Assembly (NCBI GenBank): GCA_016785225.1
Contig: JAFBJZ010000238.1
Coordinates: forward strand, 922,001-986,000
DNA length: 64,000 bases
Direction of reading: 5' to 3'
DNA from: Psettodes erumei
Taxonomy: Eukaryota > Chordata > Actinopteri > Pleuronectiformes > Psettodidae
Numbering within the stretch: position 1 is the first letter of the stretch; each line of letters begins with the position of its first letter. The notes under the pieces were generated by a model, which ran no database searches, was not told the DNA's origin, and was given only the letters and a program-made list of their open reading frames with translations. The position numbers and the translations under genes were made by a program. Positions 24,011-36,300 of the stretch are shown here, one piece after another.

Positions 24011-24460
24011 ATGGCTGGAAGAACACCCAACCTCCCACTCTACGTCAAGCTAGCCAACGTAAAAGGAGTGGTGGTTCTGCGAAGAGGGATGTCAGGGCTC
24101 TGGGCAGGCAGGGCTCTGGAGAAATTACATTGGGCTCAGATGGGCCTCCTGTCAGAAGAACCTGAACCAATACGTTGGTATGAAATATACAATCGCTGTG
24201 TAGTATGCAGTGACCCCACAGGATACAGGATTCAGTGGGAAGGGCCTGGGTGTGATAAACCAACTAGGTCATGTGGCGATCCAGGACTCAAGACTGAGCA
24301 AAATCTTGGTGCCGTAAAAGTGATGGATGCCCATGTATGTGGGAAATGCCGGGTTAAACGGAGAGCACAGCAACAGGGACGGCTGTTGTTAGTCGGCGAG
24401 GCAGACGGATGGCAAGTGAGACGCTTCGTTGATCCTTTACAGCCACTGAAACCAAATTGA
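24011..24460 (+). CDS. Provirus frame X: Cys-rich CxxC protein, unknown function
   Basis: A 149-codon intact frame starting at an ATG 18 nt after the pol stop. I do not recognise it. It has a short basic/hydrophobic N-terminal part, a Trp/Tyr segment (PIRWYEIYNR) and then CVVC, two single Cys and CGKC followed by a basic run (RVKRRAQQQGR). Two CxxC pairs about 50 residues apart suggest one zinc-ribbon-like site, and the basic stretch suggests nucleic-acid binding. Its place between pol and env is where complex retroviruses keep accessory or regulatory genes. It is free of stops although neighbours are damaged. No homology to a named accessory protein is claimed. Confidence 0.6.
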   Translation: MAGRTPNLPLYVKLANVKGVVVLRRGMSGLWAGRALEKLHWAQMGLLSEEPEPIRWYEIYNRCVVCSDPTGYRIQWEGPGCDKPTRSCGDPGLKTEQNLGAVKVMDAHVCGKCRVKRRAQQQGRLLLVGEADGWQVRRFVDPLQPLKPN

Positions 24461-24511
24461 AAGGATTTGATGCTTATCATTTTTTTGGTAAACTAAAAAA
24501 CTATCCTGTGA

Positions 24512-25066
24512 GACCTGTTCCTTCTTGTTCACCCTTGGACATTTAACTGTGTCGAGGGCTACTATAATGGCGTACCAGTGAAGATCAGATGGGGGCCTTA
24601 TTATGGTGATCCAATTCGTGAGCAGTATGTGGAAGTCTGGGTGGAATCACTTCTAGTCTGGACGAACAGCCCGCATCTGTATTGGCAAATCAGCAAACGT
24701 TAACAAGATCCTAAACGTTACGTGTTGGATAATCATACCCTACCCTTGGAAATCCGGTCCGATATCTGGTGGCCACCATACGTGCCGGGTACGCCTGTCC
24801 CTGCCTATGACCGCCAATGGAAACAGGGCACTGCATTACATCTCAGGGGAAGCGGTCCACTGTACTATGAGGCTGGCAAATTTGGAGTTTACTTCGATGA
24901 ATGGGCAGATGCAAGTTTGCAAGGATTAATTGTGCCCGGTGTTGGGTACGATGAAGGACCCACTCCGGAATCTGTTTGTGTGCAAGCACATACTTGGAGG
25001 TACGCATGGTGGGGGCTGATCCCTGAACTTGCAAAATACCCTGGACATATATATATATATATATAA
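24512..25066 (+). pseudogene. Provirus frame Y: Trp/Tyr-rich protein, unknown function
   Basis: One frame from 24,512 to 25,066 with a single internal TAA at 24,701-24,703. It is notably rich in aromatic residues: KIRWGPYYGDP, YVEVWVESLLVW, RSDIWWPPYVPGTPVPAYDR, YYEAGKFGVYFDEWADA and TWRYAWWGLIPELAKYPG. No signal peptide or transmembrane segment is evident. The frame dissolves into a TA microsatellite at 25,046-25,065 that supplies the stop. It may be a second accessory gene or part of a surface protein; I cannot tell which. Confidence 0.5.
25046..25065 (+). repeat. TA microsatellite
   Basis: About ten TA units at the 3' end of frame Y. Expansion here probably destroyed the original end of that frame. 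Confidence 0.9.
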
Positions 25067-25173
25067 CCAGCTACTCCAAGGCAGAGTCAGACGACAATGA
25101 GGAGGATCAAGATTGAGGTCAATGATCAGAGGAGTACCGGGGGTTAAGGGTCCCATTCCTTACTACCCCCATC

Positions 25174-25374
25174 ATGGACCTTAACTTTGCCATAATCAAC
25201 CCACCACTAGAACAGGAACATAGCTTATCATTGGATGATGATCAGCTGCCAGTGGCAACAAAGAAGCACCTACAGCCTACCAAGAAACAACCTAGGAACA
25301 GATCCCATAAGGGAGACAGAATGAACACGATTTGCCTCTTGTTTAAATGTATTTTTGCATTTTTAACCCCTTAA
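25174..25374 (+). pseudogene. env-leader-like frame, truncated
   Basis: A 66-codon frame from ATG 25,174. It starts polar and acidic, becomes basic (TKKHLQPTKKQPRNRSHKG) and ends in a hydrophobic stretch MNTICLLFKCIFAFLTP. A long cytoplasmic leader followed by a late hydrophobic signal is what spuma-type Env leaders look like, and the position downstream of pol fits. The sequence turns into an unrelated repeat (CCCCTTAACGCCTATTGTCG) at the stop, so surface and transmembrane parts are missing. The env reading is an inference from shape and position. Confidence 0.45.
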
Positions 25375-25435
25375 CGCCTATTGTCGCGATTTACCATCAA
25401 ACCACTTCTGCTTCAAAACAGCCAAAATAACATCT
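25367..25435. repeat. Short dispersed-repeat scrap
   Basis: AACCCCTTAACGCCTATTGT is a phrase I associate with a common fish interspersed repeat. It sits exactly at the 3' breakpoint of the provirus and before the LINE, so it may mark the rearrangement. Confidence 0.35.
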
Positions 25436-26905
25436 GTATTACTATTGCTTTGTTACATTAATAAAAGAATCTTCATACCTATCTCGCAGAGACAGTCTCT
25501 CAATCGGGTTAAATGGCGAACTTAACTTTGTCTCGACGTCCATCCAATCTACTCTGCTACCCATTGGTTTCCAGTATTTGGCTAATTTAGCCATTTCGAA
25601 TGCTAAACCATATAATCTCGGGTCTGCCCAATCCTCCCGTCTCCTTAGGAGCACTTAGTGTACTCAGTTTGAGCCTTGCTTTCTTTCCTTCCCATAGTAA
25701 CTGCTTAACTATATCGTCATATCTTAATGATAGCAGATGGTATAGTGACTGGTAACATCATAACTATGTAATTAAATTGAGGAGGTACTATCATTTTAAT
25801 AATATTGACTTTTCCCCACAGTGTACATTTAATTTTTCCCCATTTTTCTAAATGTGTTTTAATTTTTTGTAGTACTGGGTTAAAATTAAACAAAGGCAAC
25901 TCTCCTAGATCCTGGCAAAGTTTAATTCCAAGATACTTCATGCCTCCATGGACCCATTTAAATAAAAAAATTGCCCACCATTTATTGATAGCATGAGACA
26001 GACAATCCAATTAACTATGTTACCCGAGAGTTTAGAAAATGTATGGATGGTTTCCATCAAATGCGGTAAAGATGTCAGCGGGTCAGTCACCACAGCTAAA
26101 ATGTCAACTGCATAAAGCAGCAGTTTGTCTTCCAGGCCACCGGCCTCAACTCCCTTAATGCCATTATTCACAGAAAATTCATCGAAAAACACTGGCAAAC
26201 AACAAGGGGCTAAGAAAACAACCTTGACAGGTCCCTCAAGACAGGTTAAAAAATGCTGATATAACCCCATTGGTTACCACTGCAGCCTTTGGCTCCTTGT
26301 ATATCTTAACTCATTGGGAAAGATGAGGACCAAATCCAAATTGTGATAAAATGATAAAAAGAAAGCTCCATTCCACCTTATCAAAGGCCTTTTTGGCATC
26401 TAAAGAAACAGCAGCTACTGGTACATTTTCAGATTTACTCAGCCACATTAAGTGTAATAATTTTCTTATATTATCGGAGGAGGATCTGTACTTCATGAAA
26501 CCCACTTCATCAGAATGTATCATGTTGGGTAAAACTTGTTGTAGACGTAAAGCCAATATTTTTGTTAAAATTTTACAATCCATATTGAGTAATCTAATTG
26601 GTTTAAAGTTTGATGGGTAAGTTATATCTCTATCCTTCTTGGGGATTAGAGATATCAAGGCTTCATTAAATGTTGGTGGAGCATAACCCTTTTCAACCTC
26701 TTGATAAACCTTCTGCAAAACTGGAGCAAGAGTGTAAACATATACTCTATAGTATTCTACAGGAAACCCATCATTACCTGGTGATTTCCCAGTTTTCATT
26801 TGTAAGACAGCTCTCTTTATTTCTTCTTCACTTATAGGTGACTCCAATTCCTCTGCTTGATTGGGGTGCAATTTGGGAATATCAATGTTGGAAAACACCA
26901 AGATT
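25436..26905 (-). mobile_element. L1-type LINE, 5'-truncated, copy 1
   Basis: Minus-strand ORF2 remains: the RT start with LQMKTGKSPGNDGFPVEYYR, ISLIPKKDRD, FKPIRLLNMDCKILTKILAL, HSDEVGFMKYRSSSDNIRKL and VSLDAKKAFDKVEWSFL (26,311-26,901); downstream pieces in other frames, including YAVDILAVVTDP (a degraded YADD-type box, 25,938-26,270), the thumb with KYLGIKLCQDLGEL and LPLFNFNPVLQKIKTHLEKW (25,717-26,010), and a C-terminal scrap (25,442-25,654). There is no endonuclease, so the copy is 5' truncated, and multiple frameshifts show it is dead. It is distinct from the LINE in mtch1. Confidence 0.88.
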
Positions 26906-27747
26906 TAATTTAAAATTATATCTTAATGGATAGGAGAGGAATGCAAGTTCACACCTCTCTGTTTACTAATTGTCATATTGCAATTTACCATGCCTATTAG
27001 ATGTGGATGGGGTGGGAGTGCAGGCGGTCCATCTCAGATATCCTGTTGACATATTTATATTTATTCATGGTCCTCAGACAATGGATCCTACTGACTGGGG
27101 TAATCCCCTGACTTTTCATCTATAGACACCAGGAGGTTGATATGTTATGAGTCACAGTGAAATATTTACTGCAGGTTTTTTTTCTCCCAGTATGGTGCAG
27201 ACAATTGTGTTTCACCCAGGATGAATAGTAATAACTCTAGTGCACCTCACAGTCTTAACAAAGATATGTTTGTGATGGTGAGAGCAGTGAGAGACAGAAC
27301 TAGCACTTCAAAGTTATGGGCTTTGAAACCAGATGCTAAAAACAGCTGAAAAGAATTGCATAGTAATATTTCTTAGTGAATCCCCAATAAGAGCATCGCA
27401 TTTCACATGAAACATTTGATCATGAGTCATATAAAAATGGAAAATCTGGTTCATTTACAATGGTTTACATGGCTTTGACATAAAGTCATACTACATTACA
27501 GTATAATAAGCAGTGTCAGACTGCAGTAAACTACATGAGGTCTGGGAGTTTTGATAGAGGAAAAGATTGGTTCTTTAAGCCTCATTTTTACTACCGCTGC
27601 ATCATTGCTAAAACAATATAAGTTTGAAATAACTCATGCAACCATCTGCCTGACAGTTTCAAAGAAAACGATCAGTGGCCTGAAACCAGCATCTGTCATA
27701 ATGACTTTAAATCAAATGACCCACAGCGTCTGCCTGTTAAATTACAT

Positions 27748-27778
<31 letters not shown>

Positions 27779-30200
27779 TTTTATGTGTGATCTGCTATAC
27801 TTCTACCAAACTACCAATCTTAATATCTATTCCAGACACATCAGACAAGGCTTTTCAGTGTGACATGTTTATGCATATGAGCTGATATTTAACAATTTAT
27901 CATGAATGACATTTTGATGATAACATGCACAAACAATGACACCAGATGATATGTAAATTAAAGTGCCCTGTTGACATTTCCACATTTAAGCTTTAGCATT
28001 TTCCTCCATCATGGAATGAATGGTCTATTTCATGAGCATTATTTAGACTGCATTTCTGTAAGGAAGTGTGTGCTGTGACAGTGAGTGAGTGAAGAATCCG
28101 CATCACTCACAATTCTGTCTGTTTTAATATCATTTCCTGGTAATGATCTTGTTTTGAGGACGTATTCAGGTCCTTTCAGTTTTTTGTTTGTTTTTTTGTT
28201 GTTTTTTACATTTTATTATGATGCAGCCTTCTGCTAAAATAATAATAAAGAATCCCTCATTAGTTTACACTCAGTACCCCATAATGACAAAGTGAACAGA
28301 AAAAATGAAATAGAAAAGCTACAGTCATTGATATAATGCATTGCCTAACCCCTGAGCCGAACCCTAAACCATCACAGCTAAATGCACTATCCCAACCCTA
28401 ACCCTAACCTGAACCTTAAAACCAAGTCCTAACCCCACAGCTCTTTGAAGGTGAAAGGCCAAAATGTCCATATTCTGCAATTCAAACTGGTCCTCACAAA
28501 GATAGAAATACACTACTATTTGGGTTTGAGAAAACACCAAAGGCCATTCTAAGGCTCATAGCACCACCTGCTGGAATCCATTTTTTTCACGTCTGATGAC
28601 GTCTGTTGAAAAACAGATAAAAGGTATAAAAGGTGATAGAAGAAAGAGTAATGACCCTTTTTTTTTTACATATACTGATATGGAAAAAATAAATAATTGG
28701 AAAACAAATGGAACAGCTTTGAACTTAATTCAACCTGTTAGACAATCATCCAAAGGTCATAGAATAAAATAGACATATGTTCTGACAACATGGTTTCTTA
28801 GTAAATGTGTCAAGTAATATGATTATTTATGATTTGTGAATGCAACATGACTTAACATGATGCATGCTATACTAAAACAATTCATGTTGCTTAGAAGGTT
28901 GGCCAACCTTTGTTTAGGTTAGTGGTGTTGATAGTGATAGATGTACCAAAATCCAACATTTGAGCCCTTTTGACAATATGTGTTACATAACATTCTCTTT
29001 TTTACAAGGTTTATTTCTCAAAACAAAATGAAAAAGATTGGCACAAACCTTGTGGAACATCCAAGACCATAAAATATAACAGCCATAATAACCCTTCACT
29101 TTTTGATAATACACAACCATAACATTTAACAGTAGCCATTAAATATAAATATCTTAATACCCAAGGATCACATTTGTTTTAACCTCTTGAATGGAACTGT
29201 AGTATGATCCATCATCTTTTTTTTGAGAATACCACATATTTTAACCAAATATTTGGGCCTGTTTTTCAAAGCAAAAACATGACATTTTTAAATATTTAAA
29301 GTCAGACCTGATCCAAATTGATAACTGTTTTCACCCAGAGGAGCATCTTCAGTTTAGGAGTGGTTTCATTTGATACTCACTGAACTATTACAACCTTCGT
29401 ATAAGGTCTGAATTGCTGGTTTAAAATAACTACCAAAGCCAACGAGTTCTTAAAAGTACTGAATAAAAAGCTTGACAATGTTGAAGGCTATCAACTATCT
29501 ATCTTTGGTATTAAAGGAATAGAGAGAATAAGTCCTTGAAACAAAGTTCAAGGTTTCCTATAGTTTCTCAGTCTGATTTGCTTCCTTGACTTGCTTCACA
29601 GATTACACTGCTTAAACCATTGCTTCCAAGGGAGTTATCATCTTATTATTCAGAGATACTGTTTTTATTTCTCCAAGTTATATGCTGGTCACAAATTATG
29701 TTTTGATTCCTCACCTGTTGACTTTGCAAATATAATATAAAGAAATATAGCTGTCCTCCAGCTGCGTCATCTGGGAACCTCCTCTGTGACCACAGAACTT
29801 CATCCTAGGTAGTTTAAGGCATCACTGACTCACATGATGTCTGGTATACTTTTCTTAGGAGCTTCAGTTCTCCTATGGTTTTCTCTGCCAATGGGGATGC
29901 TGTTCATTTGATCTCCTTCTTCTGGCTGCTCATTTTTTATACATGGGCATCAACACTATAGTTCATTTCCAGCAAAAAAACCCTGTTGTGTTGTGTAGTG
30001 TTTTTCTACTCCACCCACTCAACTTAGACATGTCGACGGAGCACCGCCCATCTGTTTTGGTTCTACTGTCATGTGACAAGCAACTAAATGTTCTGAAATG
30101 ACAATAAAACACCTCCGTGTTTTTGCCTTGCTCTTACAGACGAATACGATTTATTACAACCCAGTTTCCTTCACAATTACATCTTCCGACTTCAATCAGG
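26906..30200. other. Intergenic, upstream of mtch1
   Basis: No exons recognised. It holds a GT repeat turning into GCGC at 27,749-27,776, an imperfect CCCTAA-type tract at about 28,385-28,440, and a phrase GTACCCCATAATGACAAAGT near 28,275 known from fish Tc1-like elements. The sequence is otherwise AT-rich. Confidence 0.5.
27749..27776 (+). repeat. GT/GC dinucleotide repeat
   Basis: About 11 GT units followed by GCGCGT, a purine-pyrimidine alternating tract of the kind that can adopt Z-DNA. Confidence 0.9.
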
Positions 30201-30205
30201 TCTGA

Positions 30206-30233
30206 CCATAGACCGCATTTTTACGGTCTATGG
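30206..30233. repeat. Inverted repeat upstream of mtch1
   Basis: CCATAGACCG (30,206-30,215) and CGGTCTATGG (30,224-30,233) are perfect 10-bp arms around an 8-base spacer; with a one-base bulge the arms extend into TCTGA/TCAGA. It lies about 120 bp before the mtch1 start codon. It may be the hairpin tip of a small transposon end or a promoter element. Confidence 0.7.
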
Positions 30234-30352
30234 GTCTGACGCAGAATAATATTTTGAAACGTTTGAGCGGAAGTAGTTTTTTTTGTAGCTTTCCTGAAGG
30301 TTCCTGAGTGGAGATGAATTTCTCACGTCTCACTTGTTCTCGGTGATTAAAG

Positions 30353-33300
30353 ATGGAATCGTCGGGAAAGGTGTCCGGCCAGGCATCCAGTGTTGAGCAT
30401 GACGGTACGCTGTCCCCTGCCGATGTGGACACCGCAGTGCTACTGCTGGGAGCGGGAGTAACAGCCGTTACACATCCGTTGCTGTATGTGAAGCTGCTAA
30501 TACAGGTAGCTCCCGTCGCTAGCTGTGTTGTGTCTGACTCGCTCAGACGATCAGTGCATTAATACGGACCGGTTCTGAGCATGTTTTCTGCACATGTGCA
30601 AGGCTGGATGAGGGAATGAGGGACAGGCAGGGACAGGTAAACACTTAGGATGCGCGGTGGACGGCTGTGAAAGAACAAGACATGTTCGTGGAAAAAAAGG
30701 ATAACGGAATGGATTGACAGAATCTTACTAGATGCAAAGCGTTGTGGACAGGGTGAGATGAAAAGAAAATAGCTTAAATGGGTCTGACAAAACATGACAA
30801 AATGAAAGGAGGAGGAAAGGAAAGCAGCGGGAGACGTCTCACAGAGCCATACTGAGAGGTTTTAATGTGAAGCTGGAGCTTGTGTTTGAAGTGGGAGAAG
30901 GACTTCATGAAATCACAAAAAGATAGTTTGAAACATCTTAAACAAAAAATTTTAATCTTGTGTTTACTCTGATAAAGTCACACATAAGGGAATTAAATTA
31001 TGAAGTGGTGACATTTTAAGTTTGAATGTTAAAAACACCTCTGTGGTTATTAGTCAACATTAACTGATATGGTTTTTTTTTTAATGGCCGATGCCGATAT
31101 TTGGAGAAAAGAGCGGATGGTTACTGATATTTGCATTGGGTGAAATACAACAACAATAATAAAATAAATAAAATAATATAATTATAATAATATAATAATA
31201 ATACAATTTATAAAATATGAATAAATAAAAATAAAATAAAATAATAATAAATGGGCAATGATAGGCAAAATGATTAATTTGATGATAATAACAAATTTAA
31301 TGTATGACAAGAAAGTGACACAAGCAACATTAAAATGTACGATTACAAAAAATAAACACAAATATCAGCTTTGTTCAATTGGTATGGGGCCTGTATGCAC
31401 ACTTCTCCTCACAACATGAGCAGAGTTCACAACAACCTTTTAAAAAATCAGAAAAAACAACCTCCCAGAAATGTCACTCCAAAAGAGATTCAACTGCAGA
31501 CATTTTTGCATATCAGCCTCATGAGTGCAGACATCACCCAATGACATTTATCTCAAAGTTCTTAAATATTTGCGGAATTATTCGGCCGAGTGATTAAATT
31601 GTTTATCATTAATCATGACTCAGGAACAGATGATTGTGACCATGTTTCCTACAACTGCTGTGTTTAACCTCAGTCGTTGCCTCCAGGTGGGACATGAACC
31701 TCTTCCCCCAACTGTGGGAACGACAATGTTTGGAAGAAGAGTGTTGTACTTGCCCGGCTTCTTGTCCTATGGTGAGTGATGTTTGATTGTACGACATATT
31801 GTTTCACGGGATGTGAATGAAGAACGGCTGACAGGAGACAGCTTTGTTTTCAGCACAGTACATTGTGAAGGTGGATGGAAAGAGGGGGCTCTTCCGTGGC
31901 CTCTCGCCTCGTATCGTATCCAGTGCCATCTCCACTTTGGTTAGAAGCAAAGTGAAACAGGTAAGACTCAGACTGTACACATATCATTACAGTGGAACAG
32001 GTAATTAGCTAATATGAAGGTGGATCCTGATGTGTTTTCAAAATATTTGGTATTCATAGCTGCCATTTATAAGTTAGGAAGTCCCAGAGATTTGGTTTAA
32101 CAGCAACAAAACACAATCCAAAGCTACACAAACTCCAGAAGTCTTTGCAGAGTAAAATCCCTGTTGAGTCATAGTTCTCTCTCGGGCTAGCACTAGCCAG
32201 GTTCTAACCTATAAATGACCAAGCACTGGACTCAGTTGAAACCACACTTATTCTGATTGACTCCTGATTAGCTCCTGACACACCAGGAACCAGATGAATA
32301 AAAGTCTGTAGATTTTTTGTAGATTTAAACCTTCTATGCACATGCATGCACTCTGTTTTCATCAGTTTTATCAAGCCATTTCTATTTGTGTGAATCCCAC
32401 TCCTCATGGACCTGGGCACACATGAACAAACCCATACTACTCTCCACAGTGAGCCATCAGTGGCTGCAGACATGCCCTCACTCACCTGCTTGCATATCAG
32501 AGCCAGTTTCCAGACCTGGCAGTGAAACAGACGCTAAAGAGGAAGTGCAGGTTCAGCCATGACACAGAACCGTGGACTTTACACAATACAACACATTACC
32601 AAACATCAGACACTGAATTAGAAACGGACTTCACATGCTTCATAATAGAGAATTTAAAGAAAAGAAATGAGATCAAGTCTCCAGTGTAAACAAACAGAAG
32701 ACAAATGATGATCTATACAATGATCTAAACTCTGTCTTGAAACAGTCAGGTGCAGTGAAAGAGGATAATGATTCCTTCTGTTCATCCTAGCTATTGATGG
32801 AAATTATTATCTGAAGATTATATGAGGCTCCATTAGACAAATTTAGTAGTATCTGTTAGAGAATAGCCTTTCAGCGATACTGTTACTCTGTTACAGCTCA
32901 GCATGAAAACACTCTTGAGGGAAATTGATTTAACAGTGTAGTTTACTGTATGTGTGTAGCTGTCCACACATTACTGGTCTGGATCCATCTGTTGTACAGT
33001 ATGCGCCACCTGAAGGCTGGTTGGTTCATGTGAGTTAATGCTGCATGAGGCCCATTATGTATGGTGTGTGATTAACAGGAGAAGGTTGTTTGAAAGAATT
33101 GAAAGGTGCAGGTATGTAAGTATGGTCAAAGTCACTGGACTTGTTTCTTTAGCAGGTGGAGCTTGCATACAAGAGAGATGACCTGCAGATGTCTCTGCAG
33201 AAAGTGGTCAGAGAGGTGAGAGGTCAGCTGCTCCGGCATTACATGAAAACAACAATCCTGACTTCCTTCATTTAGAGTCAAACCTGAGTCGAAGTGATAC

Positions 33301-36300
33301 AACTGCAATGTCTCGTTTGAGCTTCCTTCTGTTGCACATGTTAAATGTTTCATTATGAAATTAGACTAACCAGGTCTCAGACAGTTGTCACTTTAAGATT
33401 TGAGACTTAGGCAGTCACTTAGATTTGCACTCACTCATTCGTCAACAATCGACAATTTCAGATGAATACATTTTGTTGATATTAGATTGTATTTTATTCA
33501 GCCAATTGCTTGTGTCAATTTAGCTTTGTTCCAATTTAAAGAGCAAAGGTTTGGCTTCGTTATTAAACCACAAAAAGAGATCAGTTGAAAAAAATACTAC
33601 AGTATTTCAAACTAGTACCAAAACATTTGGACAGAGTGTTAGGGCCACCTTGAGTAAAAACATTACCTTCATAAACATATCATAAACATTAAAGCCCTCA
33701 TTTTATGAGAATAAAGATGTCATTCTGCCTAATGGAAACCTACAAATCGAGGGCAGTTGCCTGTCAACCACTGTTTGTCTAAGCTGCCGTGGCACACAGT
33801 CAACAGGTCATATCACCTTATCTTGACTGTTAAATGATAGCCAAATTCCTCCTCCACAAAAAAGACAGTTTCCTCCAAGTGGTGATGCACCAAAAGATTC
33901 AGTAGTTCCTCATTTGTTGCATATACTGAAGGACACCTTCACAAGGTGCTGCACATCCCTCATTTTAATGCATAATGCATTAAAACGTTCTCATAATATT
34001 ACCACTTCCGCCCCAAAACTCGTCACAGCAGGTAATGTCTCACCAATCACAAAAAAGTAGAGTGTTTTCTTTGACCAGCCTTTCACACCAAACTGTCTCT
34101 TCAACTTGTTTGCTCTCTGCAGACCACACATGAGATGATCATCCAGTGCCTGTCCAGACTAGTCACTCATCCTTTCCATGGTATGTCCCCATTAAAACTC
34201 TGAAAGTGGATTCTGGATTCTGGCTTAATCTACTAAAGCAATGCCACAACCAAACTGATGCCTGTAACCACATACTTTCATTATTGATTAGTTGTGAAAC
34301 TATTTATTCTTTTTTTAAACAATATTGTTATTATTTTTTTAACTTTTACAAGAAAAGGTTGAATACATAATGTTGTTCACAGGAATGAGAAGCAAAACAG
34401 GCAAACAAACAAACAGAACAAGATGAATTGAAAACAGACAAAAACCAAAAAAAACCAATACAAACGTCAGCTCCGATCTAGCTATATAAATAATATTCGG
34501 GGTTACAGTAAAAAAATATACAGTATTAGCAGTCAAGAAAATCCCTGCAACATTATATTACAGACACCAGGCTCTACATAGTTCAAATAGGGTTCCCAGA
34601 CTTTATAGAATTGGTCTTTTTAAAAATGTAATATGCATGTAATATATTCTAATGGCACTAGATCAAACACTACGCCTTGCCAGCCTTCAACAGTTGGTAC
34701 TCTTTGATAGGTTGGTTCTCTGTCTCCCATATATATGTCAGTGTAGCCTAATTTACATGGTCAGGGCTCTCCTTGTGGCCCCCCTACATACATTCAGACC
34801 TGAACATCTGGATTCACTCAACTTTCTTTTGCTAGAATAAAAACATTCCTCTGGTAGAGTTTCTTCACTATGGACTCATCCTTACACTCTGTCATTGATC
34901 CATTGTAACAAAATATTCTCCCTCGCTGCATAAGTAAGAATACAATACAGCCTCTTATTATGTTTTGAGGTTAAACGTCGACTTGGGAGGCCCAAAATAA
35001 GAAACACTGGGTCCATCTCCAGTTTTAAACCAAATATCTTCTCCATTTCAAATAATACATTAGACCAATACATTTGCAGTTTCCGACATGACCAAAAACA
35101 ATGCCTTAGAGTACCAGTTTCTATCTTGCATTTAAGGCACATAGGTGAGTGAGTAGAATTGAAATGATGTCTGCGGTTGGGGGATATGTGTATTCTATGT
35201 ATAATTTTTAACTGCATTGCTTGGGCACGATTGCAAACTGAAATTGATTTGGCATGTCTCCAGACATCCTTACATTCTTCATCATCAATTATGATGTTTA
35301 GCTCCTTCTCCCATGTGCCTTTAAACTTCTGCAACCTCATCATGGGTGTGAGGAACATAGCTAAACTTATGGATATCTCTCTATGTGTTAAAGAATAATA
35401 ATTTCTCAACAGGAGAGCTTTCCTGGTTCTCAACTAATGTAGTACTGTGCAGGATATAATGCCTTATCTGCAGATAGTGGAAGAAGTCATGTCTGGGGAT
35501 AGAATATTTCTCTATCATTTGTTCAAATGTCATAACCACATTATTAGAGAGTAAATCCCTCAATCTATGAGCACCATTATCCCTCCATTTTACAAAACCA
35601 GTATCAACCATCCCAGTCTGGAAATCAGGATTATTCACAATAGTGAAGAAAACAGATGTGAACTTTGACCTTCCCTCAAGTGGACATACTAATTGCCAGG
35701 CCTTAACTGTATTAAGCGTAATTGGATTGCTACAACTCAGTTTGATATTTTTTAATTTCTTACAACAGTAAGAAAAACAGTAAAGTCTTAAAACAGTAAG
35801 TTCCTTAGTGGATACTTTGAAAGGGAAGCTTCAACTCCCAACCAAATAGAATGAGATGTTTATGACCCAGTCATAGATATACCTCATGTGGGTACACAAC
35901 TGATATGTTCTGATATTTGGTAAGTCCAGACCCCCTACAGAACCTGGCAGTTGCAATGTAGCCATCTTGAGTTTGGGTCTGAGCTTACTCCATATGAAAG
36001 CACTTAGCCAGCCATTCAGGTCTTTTATCACCCTATTTGAAAATATCACCAGAATCATTTGGATGGGATATAACAGTCGAGGTAATACATTCATTTTAAC
36101 CAAAGATATACGTCCTCTCCAGGAGACAGATAAAGAGTTCCATTGGTCCAAATCCTGCCTCATCCTCTCAAACCAAAGAACAAAGTTGACTTTATACATT
36201 TGCTTAAATTTAGGGGTTACGAATACACCTAAATATATCACACCTGCAGGAGACCACTTAAAGGTAAGGCAGCAGGTATTGACTTAAGGTTCCCAAGTGG

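Larger units (their letters stand above)
19157..25374 (+). mobile_element. Retrovirus-like provirus without LTRs, unusual gag
   Basis: Plus-strand block with gag-, protease-, RT-, RNase H- and integrase-type frames in retroviral order, then two unassigned frames and an env-leader-like frame. The 5' edge abuts the gypsy LTR with the gag frame already open, and the 3' edge is lost just after the env leader, so neither LTR survives here. RT blocks (RLPQGYKNSP, TVYIDDVFIADD) and the RNase H connection resemble class III/spuma-like pol more than gypsy pol; this placement is by eye. Damage visible: frame changes in gag, one amber in pol, one ochre in the Trp-rich frame, an expanded TA repeat, and the 3' deletion. 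It is an old, inactive copy. Confidence 0.85.
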
